A stretch of DNA of 64,000 nucleotides from Azotobacter vinelandii CA. Its GTDB lineage: Bacteria > Pseudomonadota > Gammaproteobacteria > Pseudomonadales > Pseudomonadaceae. A program made the translations under genes and the position numbers. The notes under the pieces were generated by a model. That model was not told the origin of the DNA. It saw nothing but the letters and a program-made list of their open reading frames with translations, and did no database searches. Location of the stretch: assembly GCF_000380335.1 (NCBI RefSeq), contig NC_021149.1, forward strand, positions 4,516,501-4,580,500, given 5' to 3'. Positions 45,495 to 52,956 of this stretch are shown one piece after another (the stretch's first letter is position 1; every line of letters starts with the position of its first letter).

Positions 45495-45529
45495 AAAGAC
45501 TCCTTTTTAAGGACTTAATTCTGGTCTTT
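45495..45529. promoter_or_regulatory. Operator-like nested dyad before the antitoxin
   Basis: An inner inverted repeat TTAAG-GA-CTTAA (45507-45518) is nested almost concentrically in an outer repeat AAAGAC (45495-45500) / GTCTTT (45524-45529). It directly precedes the antitoxin start and overlaps the ribosome site, as expected for an autoregulatory site. Confidence 0.55.
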
Positions 45530-45613
45530 TTAGCGGCGACCGGCAAGGCGCGAAGACCCTGGCGAATAGGTGAATCGCGCCGCGCCGGAGTGGCTGGAGA
45601 AACGCGGACGGGC

Positions 45614-46549
45614 TCAAGGCCGGCTGTCGTCCGGCTCTATCAGGGTCACCCAGGGCAGACGACGGACGCGGATCGGCAGCGAGCGCTCCAGCAGTTCCAG
45701 CAGGGCATCGGGATCGCGGGTGTCGAACAGGCCGGTCACCGGCAGCCGGCGCAGCCGCTCGTCGCGCACCAGCAGCAGGCCGGGCTGGTAGCGCGATAGC
45801 GCATCGAGCACTTCGCCCAGCGGCTGGCCATCGAACAGCAGACGGTGGCGACGCCAAGCTGTGGCGCTGTCGATGTCCACCGCCACGGGCGCGGACAGTC
45901 CGTGCTCGCCGTATTCCAGGCTCTGCCCGGCCTGCACGTCGATCCGCTCGTCGCCCCGGCTCACGCGCACGGCATGTTCGGTCACCACCAGGCGTACCCG
46001 CGAGCCATCGCGGCGCACGTCGAAACCGGTGCCCAAGGCGCGGATGCTGCCATCCGCCGCTTCGACCAGGAAAGGCCGAGCGGGGTCGCTCGCCACCCGT
46101 ACGTACAGTTCCCCGGTATACAGGCGCAGAGTGCGCCGCCGGGCGTCGAAATCCAGGTCGAGGCGCGTCTCCGGCGCCAGTTCCAGTTGCGAACCGTCGG
46201 CCAGTTCCAGGTGCCGATGTTCGCCCATGGCGGTTCGGTAATCGGCCATCCAGCCCCGTTCGTGTCCTTGCCAGGACAGGACCAGGCCGAGTCCCAGGGC
46301 CAGCAGCGCGCCCACGATCGGGACGATGCGCCGGGGTGGGCGGCGCAGGACGCTGCCCAGCTCCTGCCACAGGCGTTCGGCCACCAGGGCCGCGGACCGG
46401 TGCTCGGGGCTGCTCCGGCACCACTGCTCGTAGGCGAGCCAGTCGTTGTCGGCGGCATCGCCGGCATGCAGGCGCACCAGCCATTGCAGCGCCTCCTCGA
46501 TCAGGGGCGGCAGCGGCTGGTCGAGTTCGTCGTCCGGAAGTGCGGGCAT
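45614..46549 (-). CDS. fecR: FecR-family anti-sigma/sigma regulator
   Basis: A 311-residue FecR-type protein. The N-terminal cytoplasmic part has the sigma-binding WLAYEQWCRSSPEHRSAA block (residues about 38-55). One membrane segment lies near 76-92 (IVPIVGALLALGLGLVL). The periplasmic FecR domain holds LELADGSQLELAPETRLDL and GTGFDVRRDGSRVRLVVTEHAV, with a C-terminal STN-like region that contacts the receptor. It relays the siderophore signal to the sigma factor encoded 5 bp upstream. A toxin-antitoxin pair separates it from its likely receptor. Confidence 0.9.
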   Translation of the reverse strand: MPALPDDELDQPLPPLIEEALQWLVRLHAGDAADNDWLAYEQWCRSSPEHRSAALVAERLWQELGSVLRRPPRRIVPIVGALLALGLGLVLSWQGHERGWMADYRTAMGEHRHLELADGSQLELAPETRLDLDFDARRRTLRLYTGELYVRVASDPARPFLVEAADGSIRALGTGFDVRRDGSRVRLVVTEHAVRVSRGDERIDVQAGQSLEYGEHGLSAPVAVDIDSATAWRRHRLLFDGQPLGEVLDALSRYQPGLLLVRDERLRRLPVTGLFDTRDPDALLELLERSLPIRVRRLPWVTLIEPDDSRP

Positions 46550-46554
46550 GGCGG

Positions 46555-47073
46555 TCAGTTCGCTCCGTCGGCCAGACCCAGGCGTCGGATGCAGTGGCGC
46601 AGGGCGCGCATGATGTATTTGCAGACCATGCTCGGCGATACGCCCAGGCGTTCGGCGATGGCCGCGTGGCTGAGGCCTTCGACCCGATTGAGCAGCAGGG
46701 CGTCGCGGCAGGCCGGGGGCAGTTCTTCGAACGCACGGTGGAGCAATTGCAGTTGCTGGCGCAGTTCCAGCAGGCGTTCCGGCCCCGGCCGCTGGTCGTG
46801 CAGCTCGCTTTCCGCCTCGTCCAGCGAAGTCTGCTCGCCGCGCCGCGCCTGGCCGCGCCGCAGGTCGATGATCAGGTTGCGCAGGATGCGCCAGAGAAAA
46901 TATTGCGGGTTGGCAATGGCCTGGCGAGGGTGTTTGCGGATCAGTCCGGCATAGCGCACGAAAGCGTCCTGCGCCAGATCCGCCGCCGTTTCGGGATCGC
47001 CCAGCCGGCGATAGGCGAGTTGCCGCAGTTCACGGTGGTAGAGGCGAAACAAGCGATCGAGATCATCGGCCAC
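46555..47073 (-). CDS. fecI: ECF sigma factor, FecI type
   Basis: A 172-residue extracytoplasmic-function sigma factor. Region 2 reads LFRLYHRELRQLAYRRLGDPETAADLAQDAFVR with the core-binding and -10 recognition parts; region 4 reads LPPACRDALLLNRVEGLSHAAIAERLGVSPSMVCKYI. It belongs with iron-starvation sigma factors because fecR follows after 5 bp. The start is GTG 47073, preceded by AAGGGA; the longer frame upstream lacks a ribosome site. A promoter with a perfect TATAAT lies about 50 bp upstream. Confidence 0.92.
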   Translation of the reverse strand: MADDLDRLFRLYHRELRQLAYRRLGDPETAADLAQDAFVRYAGLIRKHPRQAIANPQYFLWRILRNLIIDLRRGQARRGEQTSLDEAESELHDQRPGPERLLELRQQLQLLHRAFEELPPACRDALLLNRVEGLSHAAIAERLGVSPSMVCKYIMRALRHCIRRLGLADGAN

Positions 47074-47125
47074 GGGAAAATCCCTTGTGTGCGGGCACCG
47101 ATGGCGGCGGCACCGGAAGGCGCGG

Positions 47126-47153
47126 ATTATAAAATAGGAATATTTCTCAACAA
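47126..47153 (-). promoter_or_regulatory. Sigma-70 type promoter before the FecI-like gene
   Basis: Read leftward: TTGTTG, 16 bases, TATAAT. The spacer contains the AT-rich segment GAGAAATATTCC, where a Fur-type repressor could bind. The -10 box lies 53 bp before the GTG start. Confidence 0.5.
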
Positions 47154-47537
47154 AAGCGCCCCGAGCGTCCATCGCCGCCGCAAATCGTGGGGCGGATGCA
47201 ATCCGCCGATATTGGGTGCGCTCCATCGGCATAATTCGGCGGGTTTCGGCTCGGGCGCGAGCCATTGCCACGGTTGGGGTGTTTCACTCGCCCTACGGCC
47301 AGCCTCCGTTTGCCGCGCCGTCGGCGCGGGTCGCGAATGAATTCGCTGCCACGGGGAAAGTGCCGGACGCCCGGCGTTGCAAGGTGGCGCTCCTGGGAGC
47401 GGATCATCGGGACGGCCATCCGTGGGACGGCCATCCGTGGGGCGGCTATCCGCGGGGCGACCATCCGTCGCGACCTGCCGGAGGCAGCCGGAAGCCCGGC
47501 CACCCGCGCTGTCGAGCCGCACCGGAGTCGGCGGGTT
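47154..47537. repeat. Repeat-rich spacer between the FecI-like gene and rlmJ
   Basis: No gene is supported here. It holds the hairpin GGCGGAT-GCA-ATCCGCC (47191-47207), of a type common in intergenic repeats of pseudomonads. Four 15-bp tandem units follow at 47409-47468: two identical copies of GGGACGGCCATCCGT, then GGGGCGGCTATCCGC and GGGGCGACCATCCGT. Degenerate copies of a GTAGGGCGGGTGAAACCCGCC-like element lie near 47276-47299 and across the rlmJ stop (47530-47553). Confidence 0.75.
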
Positions 47538-48440
47538 TCACCTGCCCTGCGGCCTGCGCCCCTTGCGTCCGGCCGCTGGGGTGGCGTGCCTGGCGACGAC
47601 CGGCTGTTCCTCGATCAGCCAGTCCAGCCGCCAGTCGCCCTGGGTCTGCGCCAGGCGCTCGGCCAGCCAGGGCAGCAGTTGGCGCAGTTCTTCCTCCAGC
47701 CCCCACGGCGGGTTGGCGATCGCCAAGCCCGAGCCGTTCAGGCGCTGCGCATCGCTGGCCGGATGCACGTGGAGTTCGACGCGCAGCAGCTTGGGCGCGC
47801 CGCTCTTCTGCAGGTCCCGGTAGAAACGTCCGAGCTGGCGCGAGTCCTTGATCGGATACCAGATCGCCACCACCGTCTGGCGCATGCGCCCGATGGCCTC
47901 CTGCAGCGCCTGGGCGCAGCGCTCCAGTTCGTCGGGCTGTTCGAAGGGCGGGTCGATCAGCAGCAGGGCACGCTTCTCCGCCACCGGCAACAGGGCCCGC
48001 GGAATATGCCAGCCCTCGCCCAGATGCACAGCGACGCGCCGGTCACCGGCCATGTTTTCCTTGAGCAGGCGACCGTCCTCGGGGTGCTTCTCGTTGAGCA
48101 GCAGGCGATCCTGCGGACGGCTCAGGCGGCGCGCCAGCTCGGGCGAGCCGGGGTAGTGGCGCAGCGCACCGTCGGCGTTCAGTTCGCGCACCACGCGCAG
48201 GTAGTCGGCGGCAGGCTCCGGCAGGTCCGCCGCGTCCCACAGGCGGGCGATACCCTCGCGCCACTCGCCGGTACGGCTGGCCGCGTCGCCTCCGAGGTCG
48301 TACAGGCCGACGCCGGCGTGACTGTCGAGGTAGGCGAAGGGGCTCTCCTTGCGCGCCAGCAGGGCGATCAGGCGGGCCAGGGTCAGGTGTTTCAGGACAT
48401 CGGCATGGTTGCCGGCGTGGAAGGCATGGCGGTAATTCAT
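47538..48440 (-). CDS. rlmJ: 23S rRNA (adenine(2030)-N6)-methyltransferase
   Basis: A 300-residue protein of the RlmJ (YhiR) family. It begins MNYRHAFHAGNHADVLKHL, has YLDSHAGVGLYDL (the SAM site), and the catalytic DPPFEQ with Asp-Pro-Pro-Phe. It methylates A2030 of 23S rRNA. The last residues (GRKGRRPQGR) are basic and may be read from repeat DNA that overlaps the stop. The start is 46 bp after the upstream LysR gene stop on the same strand. Confidence 0.95.
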   Translation of the reverse strand: MNYRHAFHAGNHADVLKHLTLARLIALLARKESPFAYLDSHAGVGLYDLGGDAASRTGEWREGIARLWDAADLPEPAADYLRVVRELNADGALRHYPGSPELARRLSRPQDRLLLNEKHPEDGRLLKENMAGDRRVAVHLGEGWHIPRALLPVAEKRALLLIDPPFEQPDELERCAQALQEAIGRMRQTVVAIWYPIKDSRQLGRFYRDLQKSGAPKLLRVELHVHPASDAQRLNGSGLAIANPPWGLEEELRQLLPWLAERLAQTQGDWRLDWLIEEQPVVARHATPAAGRKGRRPQGR

Positions 48441-48486
48441 GGCGGGCGGACTCCTCGGGCCGCACAGTTTACCCGCTTGCCGTGCC

Positions 48487-49377
48487 TCAAGCAGACGGTT
48501 GCGCGGGCAGGCTCCGCAGCAGTTCGATCAGGCGCTCCAGCGCGGCGTGCGCCGGCGCGTCGCGGCGGCGCATCAGAAGTGTCGGCGCCGCCGCCAGGTC
48601 GGCCTCGATCGGCTGCCAGCGGACCAGCTTCCCGCGCGGATGCAGCTCCACCAGACTGCGCGGCAGCAGGCCGACGCCCATCCCGGCGGCGGCGGCGCCG
48701 AGGATCGCGTCTATCGAGCCATAGCTCTGCCGCGCGCCGATCTGCAGGCGGCGGCGCTCGCTCCAGCGCTCCAGCCGTTCGCGGTAATGGCAACCGCAGG
48801 GAAAGCCGAGCAGGGTCACCGGCGCCTGCGACAGTTCCGCCGAGGTTTTCCCCGCCGGCAGCACCAGCACCAATTCCTCGTGCCAGATCGGCTCGCCGTA
48901 CAACCGGGGGTCCTCATGGGGACCGCCGATCAGCGCGGCGTCCAGCCGCCCGGCGAGCACTTCGCCGAGCAGGTGGCCGCTGGTGCCGGTCACCAGGCTC
49001 AGATCGAGGCGCGGCGCCTCCCGGTGAAAGGCCGCCAGCACCTCGGGCAGGCGCACGGCGGCGGTGGTCTCCATGGCGCCCAGGCGCAATTCGCCGGCCC
49101 ACGGGTCTTCCTGGACGCAGCTCCAGGCCGCCAGACAGAGCTGCTCCAGTTGCTCGGCATGGGGCAGCAGGCGGACGCCCGCCGGGGTCAGGCGCAGACG
49201 CTGGGCCTGGCGCTGGAACAGCGCGACGCCGAGCTGGTCCTCCAGTTGGCGCAGCCGCGCGGAGACGTTCGAGGGCACGCAGTGCAGTTCCCGGGCCGCG
49301 CCGATCAGCGAACCGGCGCGGCTGACCGCGAGGAAATGGCGCAGCAGTTGGGGATTGAATCGCTCCCAGGAGGACAT
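48487..49377 (-). CDS. LysR-family transcriptional regulator
   Basis: A 296-residue LysR regulator. The N-terminal winged helix reads LLRHFLAVSRAGSLIGAARELHCVPSNVSARLRQLEDQLG; the effector domain follows from about residue 90. ATG 49377 is preferred over GTG 49383 because GAGG lies five bases upstream. It is divergent from an MFS transporter-tautomerase pair, with an 8-bp inverted repeat between them, so it probably controls that pair. Confidence 0.92.
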   Translation of the reverse strand: MSSWERFNPQLLRHFLAVSRAGSLIGAARELHCVPSNVSARLRQLEDQLGVALFQRQAQRLRLTPAGVRLLPHAEQLEQLCLAAWSCVQEDPWAGELRLGAMETTAAVRLPEVLAAFHREAPRLDLSLVTGTSGHLLGEVLAGRLDAALIGGPHEDPRLYGEPIWHEELVLVLPAGKTSAELSQAPVTLLGFPCGCHYRERLERWSERRRLQIGARQSYGSIDAILGAAAAGMGVGLLPRSLVELHPRGKLVRWQPIEADLAAAPTLLMRRRDAPAHAALERLIELLRSLPAQPSA

Positions 49378-49398
49378 GGGCACCTCGACAACATCAAA

Positions 49399-49427
49399 AG
49401 TGAAAATCGGCTTCAGTATTTTTCACT
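49399..49427. promoter_or_regulatory. Inverted repeat in the LysR-MFS divergent spacer
   Basis: AGTGAAAA and TTTTCACT form a perfect 8-bp inverted repeat with 13 bases between, in the 103-bp spacer between the LysR gene and the MFS gene. Size and place suit a LysR binding site. Confidence 0.55.
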
Positions 49428-49480
49428 GGAAGTATTTGCCGGGCAATCGCTAAGGTAGATGAAAAAAGAGAGCCCCGCCC

Positions 49481-50686
49481 ATGAACGCACCGCCCCGTCA
49501 GATCCTCCTCGCCCTGCTGGGCGGCAGCGCCGCGCTGGTGGTGGTCCACGCCCTCGGCCGCTTCGCCTTCACCCCGCTGCTGCCGCACTTTCTCGCCGAC
49601 GGCCTGTTCGATCTGCAGCAGGCCTCGCGACTGGCGACCTGGAACTACGTCGGCTATCTGCTCGGCGCCCTGCTCGCCTTGGCTCTCCACAGCCCGGCGC
49701 GGCTGCATCCGGGCCTGATCCTAGCGCTGCTGTCGAATGCCCTGCTGACCCTGGCGCAGTGCTTCGCCAGCGACTACGCGCTGCTGCTGCTCCTGCGCCT
49801 GGCCAACGGCATCAGCAACGGCGTGGTGTTCGTCCTCGCCCCGGCGCTGGTCCTCGAATGGCTGGCCAGCCGGCAGCGCGCCGGGCTCAGCGGCCTGGTC
49901 TACCTCGGCTTCGCCGCCGGCCTTCTGCTCTCCAACGGCCTGGCCAACTGGCCGGCCGAGTCGCTCGCCGGCCCCCGGCGCTGGCTGCCGATGGCCGCCC
50001 TGGCCGTACCGCTGGCCCTGCTCGGCGCCTGGCTGCTCGCCCGCCTGCGCCTGTCGCCGCGCCAGACCGACAGTGCCGGAAACGGCGCGACGCCCGCCAC
50101 GTCATTGTTCGACCGCGCCAGCACGCCGCTGTTTCTCGCCTATGCCGGCGCCGGTCTCGGCTACATCCTGCCGATGACCTTCCTGCCGACCCTGGCCCGC
50201 GAGCAGTTGCCGGCCGGCGATCCGCTGCTCGAAGGCGCCTGGCGCTGGACCGCCATCGCCTGCCTGCTGTCGATTCCGCTGTGGAACCACCTGGGCACCC
50301 GCCTGGGCGACCGCCGCGCGCTGCTCGCCAGCTACGCCTTGCAGGCCCTCGGCGCCGCCGCGCCGCTGCTCTGGCCGGGCGCCACCGGCGTGCTGCTCTG
50401 CGCCGTGCTGGTGGGCGGGACCTTCGTCGGCAGCGTGCTGCTGACCCAACGTCTGGCCCGCAGCCTGCAGCCGCACCAGGGACCGCGCCTGTCGGCCGCG
50501 CTGATCGCCCTGTACGGCGGCGCCCAGTTGCTCGGCCCCTGGCTGGCCGGGCTGTGGGTCGCCCAGGGCGGCAGCCTGACGCAGAGCTTCGCCCTCGGTG
50601 CCGGCGCCCTGCTCTGGGCGCTCGCCTGGACCTGGCTGATCCCCATCCGTACCCCGCACAAGGAAATCCAGCAATGCCCTACGTGA
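49481..50686 (+). CDS. MFS transporter (YbfB/YjiJ family)
   Basis: A 401-residue major facilitator protein with about twelve hydrophobic helices. It starts with the family pattern LLGGSAALVVVHALGRFAFTPLLPHFLADG, followed by ATWNYVGYLLGALLAL and the ANGISNGVVFVLAPALVLEWL helix, typical of YbfB/YjiJ proteins, whose substrates are unknown. GAGAG lies upstream of ATG 49481. Its end overlaps the tautomerase start by 13 bp. Confidence 0.9.
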   Translation: MNAPPRQILLALLGGSAALVVVHALGRFAFTPLLPHFLADGLFDLQQASRLATWNYVGYLLGALLALALHSPARLHPGLILALLSNALLTLAQCFASDYALLLLLRLANGISNGVVFVLAPALVLEWLASRQRAGLSGLVYLGFAAGLLLSNGLANWPAESLAGPRRWLPMAALAVPLALLGAWLLARLRLSPRQTDSAGNGATPATSLFDRASTPLFLAYAGAGLGYILPMTFLPTLAREQLPAGDPLLEGAWRWTAIACLLSIPLWNHLGTRLGDRRALLASYALQALGAAAPLLWPGATGVLLCAVLVGGTFVGSVLLTQRLARSLQPHQGPRLSAALIALYGGAQLLGPWLAGLWVAQGGSLTQSFALGAGALLWALAWTWLIPIRTPHKEIQQCPT

Positions 50687-50889
50687 ATATCAAGATCACC
50701 CGCGAAGGCGCGACCGCCGAACAGAAACGCCGCCTCATCGAAGGCGCCACCCGCTTGCTGGTCGAGGTACTGGGCAAGAACCCGGCCACCACCGTGGTGG
50801 TGATCGACGAGGTGGACACCGACAACTGGGGTATCGGCGGCATCCCGGTCACCGAACGCCGGCGCAGCGAAAAACAGCAGCCGAACTGA
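50674..50889 (+). CDS. 4-oxalocrotonate tautomerase family protein
   Basis: A 71-residue protein that starts MPYVNIKITREGATAEQK. After Met removal the N-terminal Pro is the catalytic base of 4-OT enzymes; KRRLIEGATRLLVEVLGK and VVIDEVDTDNWGIGG are the conserved helix and strand. Small tautomerases act on enol-keto acids of aromatic breakdown or on unknown substrates. It overlaps the MFS gene and is probably translated from the same mRNA. Confidence 0.93.
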   Translation: MPYVNIKITREGATAEQKRRLIEGATRLLVEVLGKNPATTVVVIDEVDTDNWGIGGIPVTERRRSEKQQPN

Positions 50890-51028
50890 CCCCCGCAAGA
50901 CTCGCCGGCGGTCTCGCGAATAGCCCGCCGGCCCCTGCCGCAGACAGCTCCGGGCTCCTCTTCGCGAACTCGGAAACGGCTGGCCGCCGGTCGCCATGCG
51001 CGCCCTCCGAACCGGCGAACATTATCTT

Positions 51029-51058
51029 TTGACAGTTGGCCAAGCCAGCGGCTTTAAT
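51029..51058 (+). promoter_or_regulatory. Sigma-70 type promoter before the K+/H+ antiporter gene
   Basis: TTGACA at 51029-51034, 18 bases, then TTTAAT at 51053-51058, about 70 bp before the start codon. The -35 box is perfect. Confidence 0.5.
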
Positions 51059-51062
51059 CCCT

Positions 51063-51078
51063 TGGCACGACCGATGCA
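51063..51078 (+). promoter_or_regulatory. Sigma-54 type promoter candidate before the K+/H+ antiporter gene
   Basis: TGGCAC, five bases, ATGCA, against the sigma-54 consensus TGGCAC-N5-TTGCA: one mismatch, with GG and GC correctly spaced. It lies about 50 bp before the TTG start. No activator site was recognised upstream. Confidence 0.4.
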
Positions 51079-51128
51079 TATATAGCAAGCACGAATGCTT
51101 CCGCCGGCCGCCTTGGAGATCCCCCGCT

Positions 51129-52877
51129 TTGGATGCAGCCACCATCAACACCCTGTTCCTGATCGGCGCGCTGCTGGTGGGCTCCAGTATCCTGCTCAGC
51201 TCCCTGTCCACCAGGCTCGGCATCCCGATCCTGGTGATCTTCCTCGGCGTGGGCATGCTCGCCGGAGTCGACGGCATCGGCGGCATCGTCTTCAACGACT
51301 ACTCCCTGGCCTTCCTGGTCAGCAACCTGGCCCTGGCGATCATCCTGCTCGACGGCGGCATGCGCACCCGCGTGGCCACCTTCCGCGTGGCGCTCTGGCC
51401 GGCGATGTCGCTGGCCACCCTAGGCGTGGCGGTCACCTCCGGTCTGACCGGGCTGGCCGCAGCCTGGCTGTTCGATCTCAGCCTGATGCAGGGCCTGCTG
51501 ATCGGCTCCATCGTCGGCTCCACCGACGCCGCGGTGGTGTTCAACCTGCTCAACGGCAAGGGGCTCAACGAACGGGTCGGCGCCACCCTGGAAATCGAAT
51601 CGGGCAGCAACGACCCGATGGCGGTGTTCCTCACCGTGACCCTGATCGACATGCTCGCCTCCGGCCGGGGCGATTTCGGCTGGGGCGTGCTGGTCAGCCT
51701 GCTGCAGCAGTTCGGCATCGGCATCGCTCTCGGCCTCGCCGGCGGCTGGCTGCTGCTGAAACTGATCAATAACCTCGACGTGGCCGACGGCCTCTATCCA
51801 CTGCTGGCGGTCAGCGGCGGCATCATGATCTACGCCATCGCCGGCGCGATCGGCGGCAGCGGCATCCTCGCCGTCTACGTCTGCGGCCTGCTGATGGGCA
51901 ACCGGCCGATTCGCAATCGCCACGGCATCCTGCACATGTTCGACGGCCTGGCCTGGCTCAGCCAGATCGGCATGTTCCTGGCCCTCGGTCTGTTGCTCAC
52001 GCCCAGCCAGTTGCTGCCCATCGCCGCGCCGGCACTGGCCCTGTCGTTGTGGATGATCCTCGTCGCCCGCCCGCTGTCGGTGTTCCTCGGCCTCCTGCCG
52101 TTTCGCAACTTCCACCTGCGCGAGCGGCTGTTCATCTCCTGGGTCGGCCTGCGCGGCGCGGTACCGGTGATCCTCGCGGTCTTTCCGCTGATGGCCGGGC
52201 TGCCGCAGGCGAACCTCTACTTCAACGTGGCCTTCTTCATCGTGCTGGTGTCGCTGCTGCTGCAGGGCACCACCCTCGGCTGGGCGGCGCGCAAGGCCAG
52301 GGTCGAGGTGCCGCCTTCGCCCACGCCGATCTCGCGGACCGGCCTGCAGATCCACCCCACCAGCCGCTGGGAACTGTTCATCTACCGCCTGAGCGCCAAC
52401 AAGTGGTGCATCGGCGCCGCCCTGCGCGACCTGAAGATGCCCGACGGCACGCGCATCGCCGCCCTGTTCCGCGGCCGGCAACTGCTCCATCCGTCCGGCA
52501 GTACCCGCCTGGAGATTGGCGACCTGCTCTGTGTGATCGGCCACGAGGAGGATCTGCCGAGTCTCGGCAAGCTGTTCAGCCAGCCGCCCAAGACCGGCCA
52601 GGATCTGCGCTTCTTCGGCGACTTCGTGCTCGAAGGCGATGCCGAGCTGGCCGCCCTGGCGGCGCTCTACGGCCTGAAGCTCGACGGCATCGACGGCAAC
52701 CAGTCGCTCGGCCGTTTCATCGCCGGGCTGATCGGCGGCCATCCGGTGGTCGGTGATCAGGTGGAATGGAACGGCATGACCTGGACCGTGGCGGCCACCG
52801 AAGGCGACCGGGTGCGCAAGGTCGGCCTGAAGTTTCCAGAGGATGGCAGCCGTTCGGCACCTATTTTGCTCATCTGA
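51129..52877 (+). CDS. nhaP2: K+/H+ antiporter NhaP2 (CvrA) type
   Basis: A 582-residue CPA1 antiporter. Residues 1 to about 395 hold twelve or so helices with [11 protein letters not shown] and the [13 protein letters not shown] segment carrying the ion-binding Asn-Asp pair. A TrkA-C (RCK_C) domain follows (ISRTGLQIH to about 480), then a CorC/HlyC-type domain at the C-terminus, the exact layout of NhaP2. It exports K+ against H+ and controls cell volume in low-osmolarity growth. The start is TTG 51129 with GGAG ten bases upstream, giving the family N-terminus. It corresponds to PA5021 of PAO1. Confidence 0.93.
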   Translation: MDAATINTLFLIGALLVGSSILLSSLSTRLGIPILVIFLGVGMLAGVDGIGGIVFNDYSLAFLVSNLALAIILLDGGMRTRVATFRVALWPAMSLATLGVAVTSGLTGLAAAWLFDLSLMQGLLIGSIVGSTDAAVVFNLLNGKGLNERVGATLEIESGSNDPMAVFLTVTLIDMLASGRGDFGWGVLVSLLQQFGIGIALGLAGGWLLLKLINNLDVADGLYPLLAVSGGIMIYAIAGAIGGSGILAVYVCGLLMGNRPIRNRHGILHMFDGLAWLSQIGMFLALGLLLTPSQLLPIAAPALALSLWMILVARPLSVFLGLLPFRNFHLRERLFISWVGLRGAVPVILAVFPLMAGLPQANLYFNVAFFIVLVSLLLQGTTLGWAARKARVEVPPSPTPISRTGLQIHPTSRWELFIYRLSANKWCIGAALRDLKMPDGTRIAALFRGRQLLHPSGSTRLEIGDLLCVIGHEEDLPSLGKLFSQPPKTGQDLRFFGDFVLEGDAELAALAALYGLKLDGIDGNQSLGRFIAGLIGGHPVVGDQVEWNGMTWTVAATEGDRVRKVGLKFPEDGSRSAPILLI

Positions 52878-52956
52878 ACGTGTTCGTCGGACAGGGGTGC
52901 GAAAACGGTTCCGTTTGTTAAACTGGGGCCTTTTTCAGCCGAAAGACCCAGACGCC

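Noticed and set aside
47409-47468. CRISPR-like array
   Set aside because: The 15-bp units are directly adjacent with no spacers and no cas genes are near.
47127-47522. 131-codon minus-strand frame with DGRPxD repeats
   Set aside because: The repeats come from the 15-bp tandem DNA units, and the frame lacks a ribosome site and homology.
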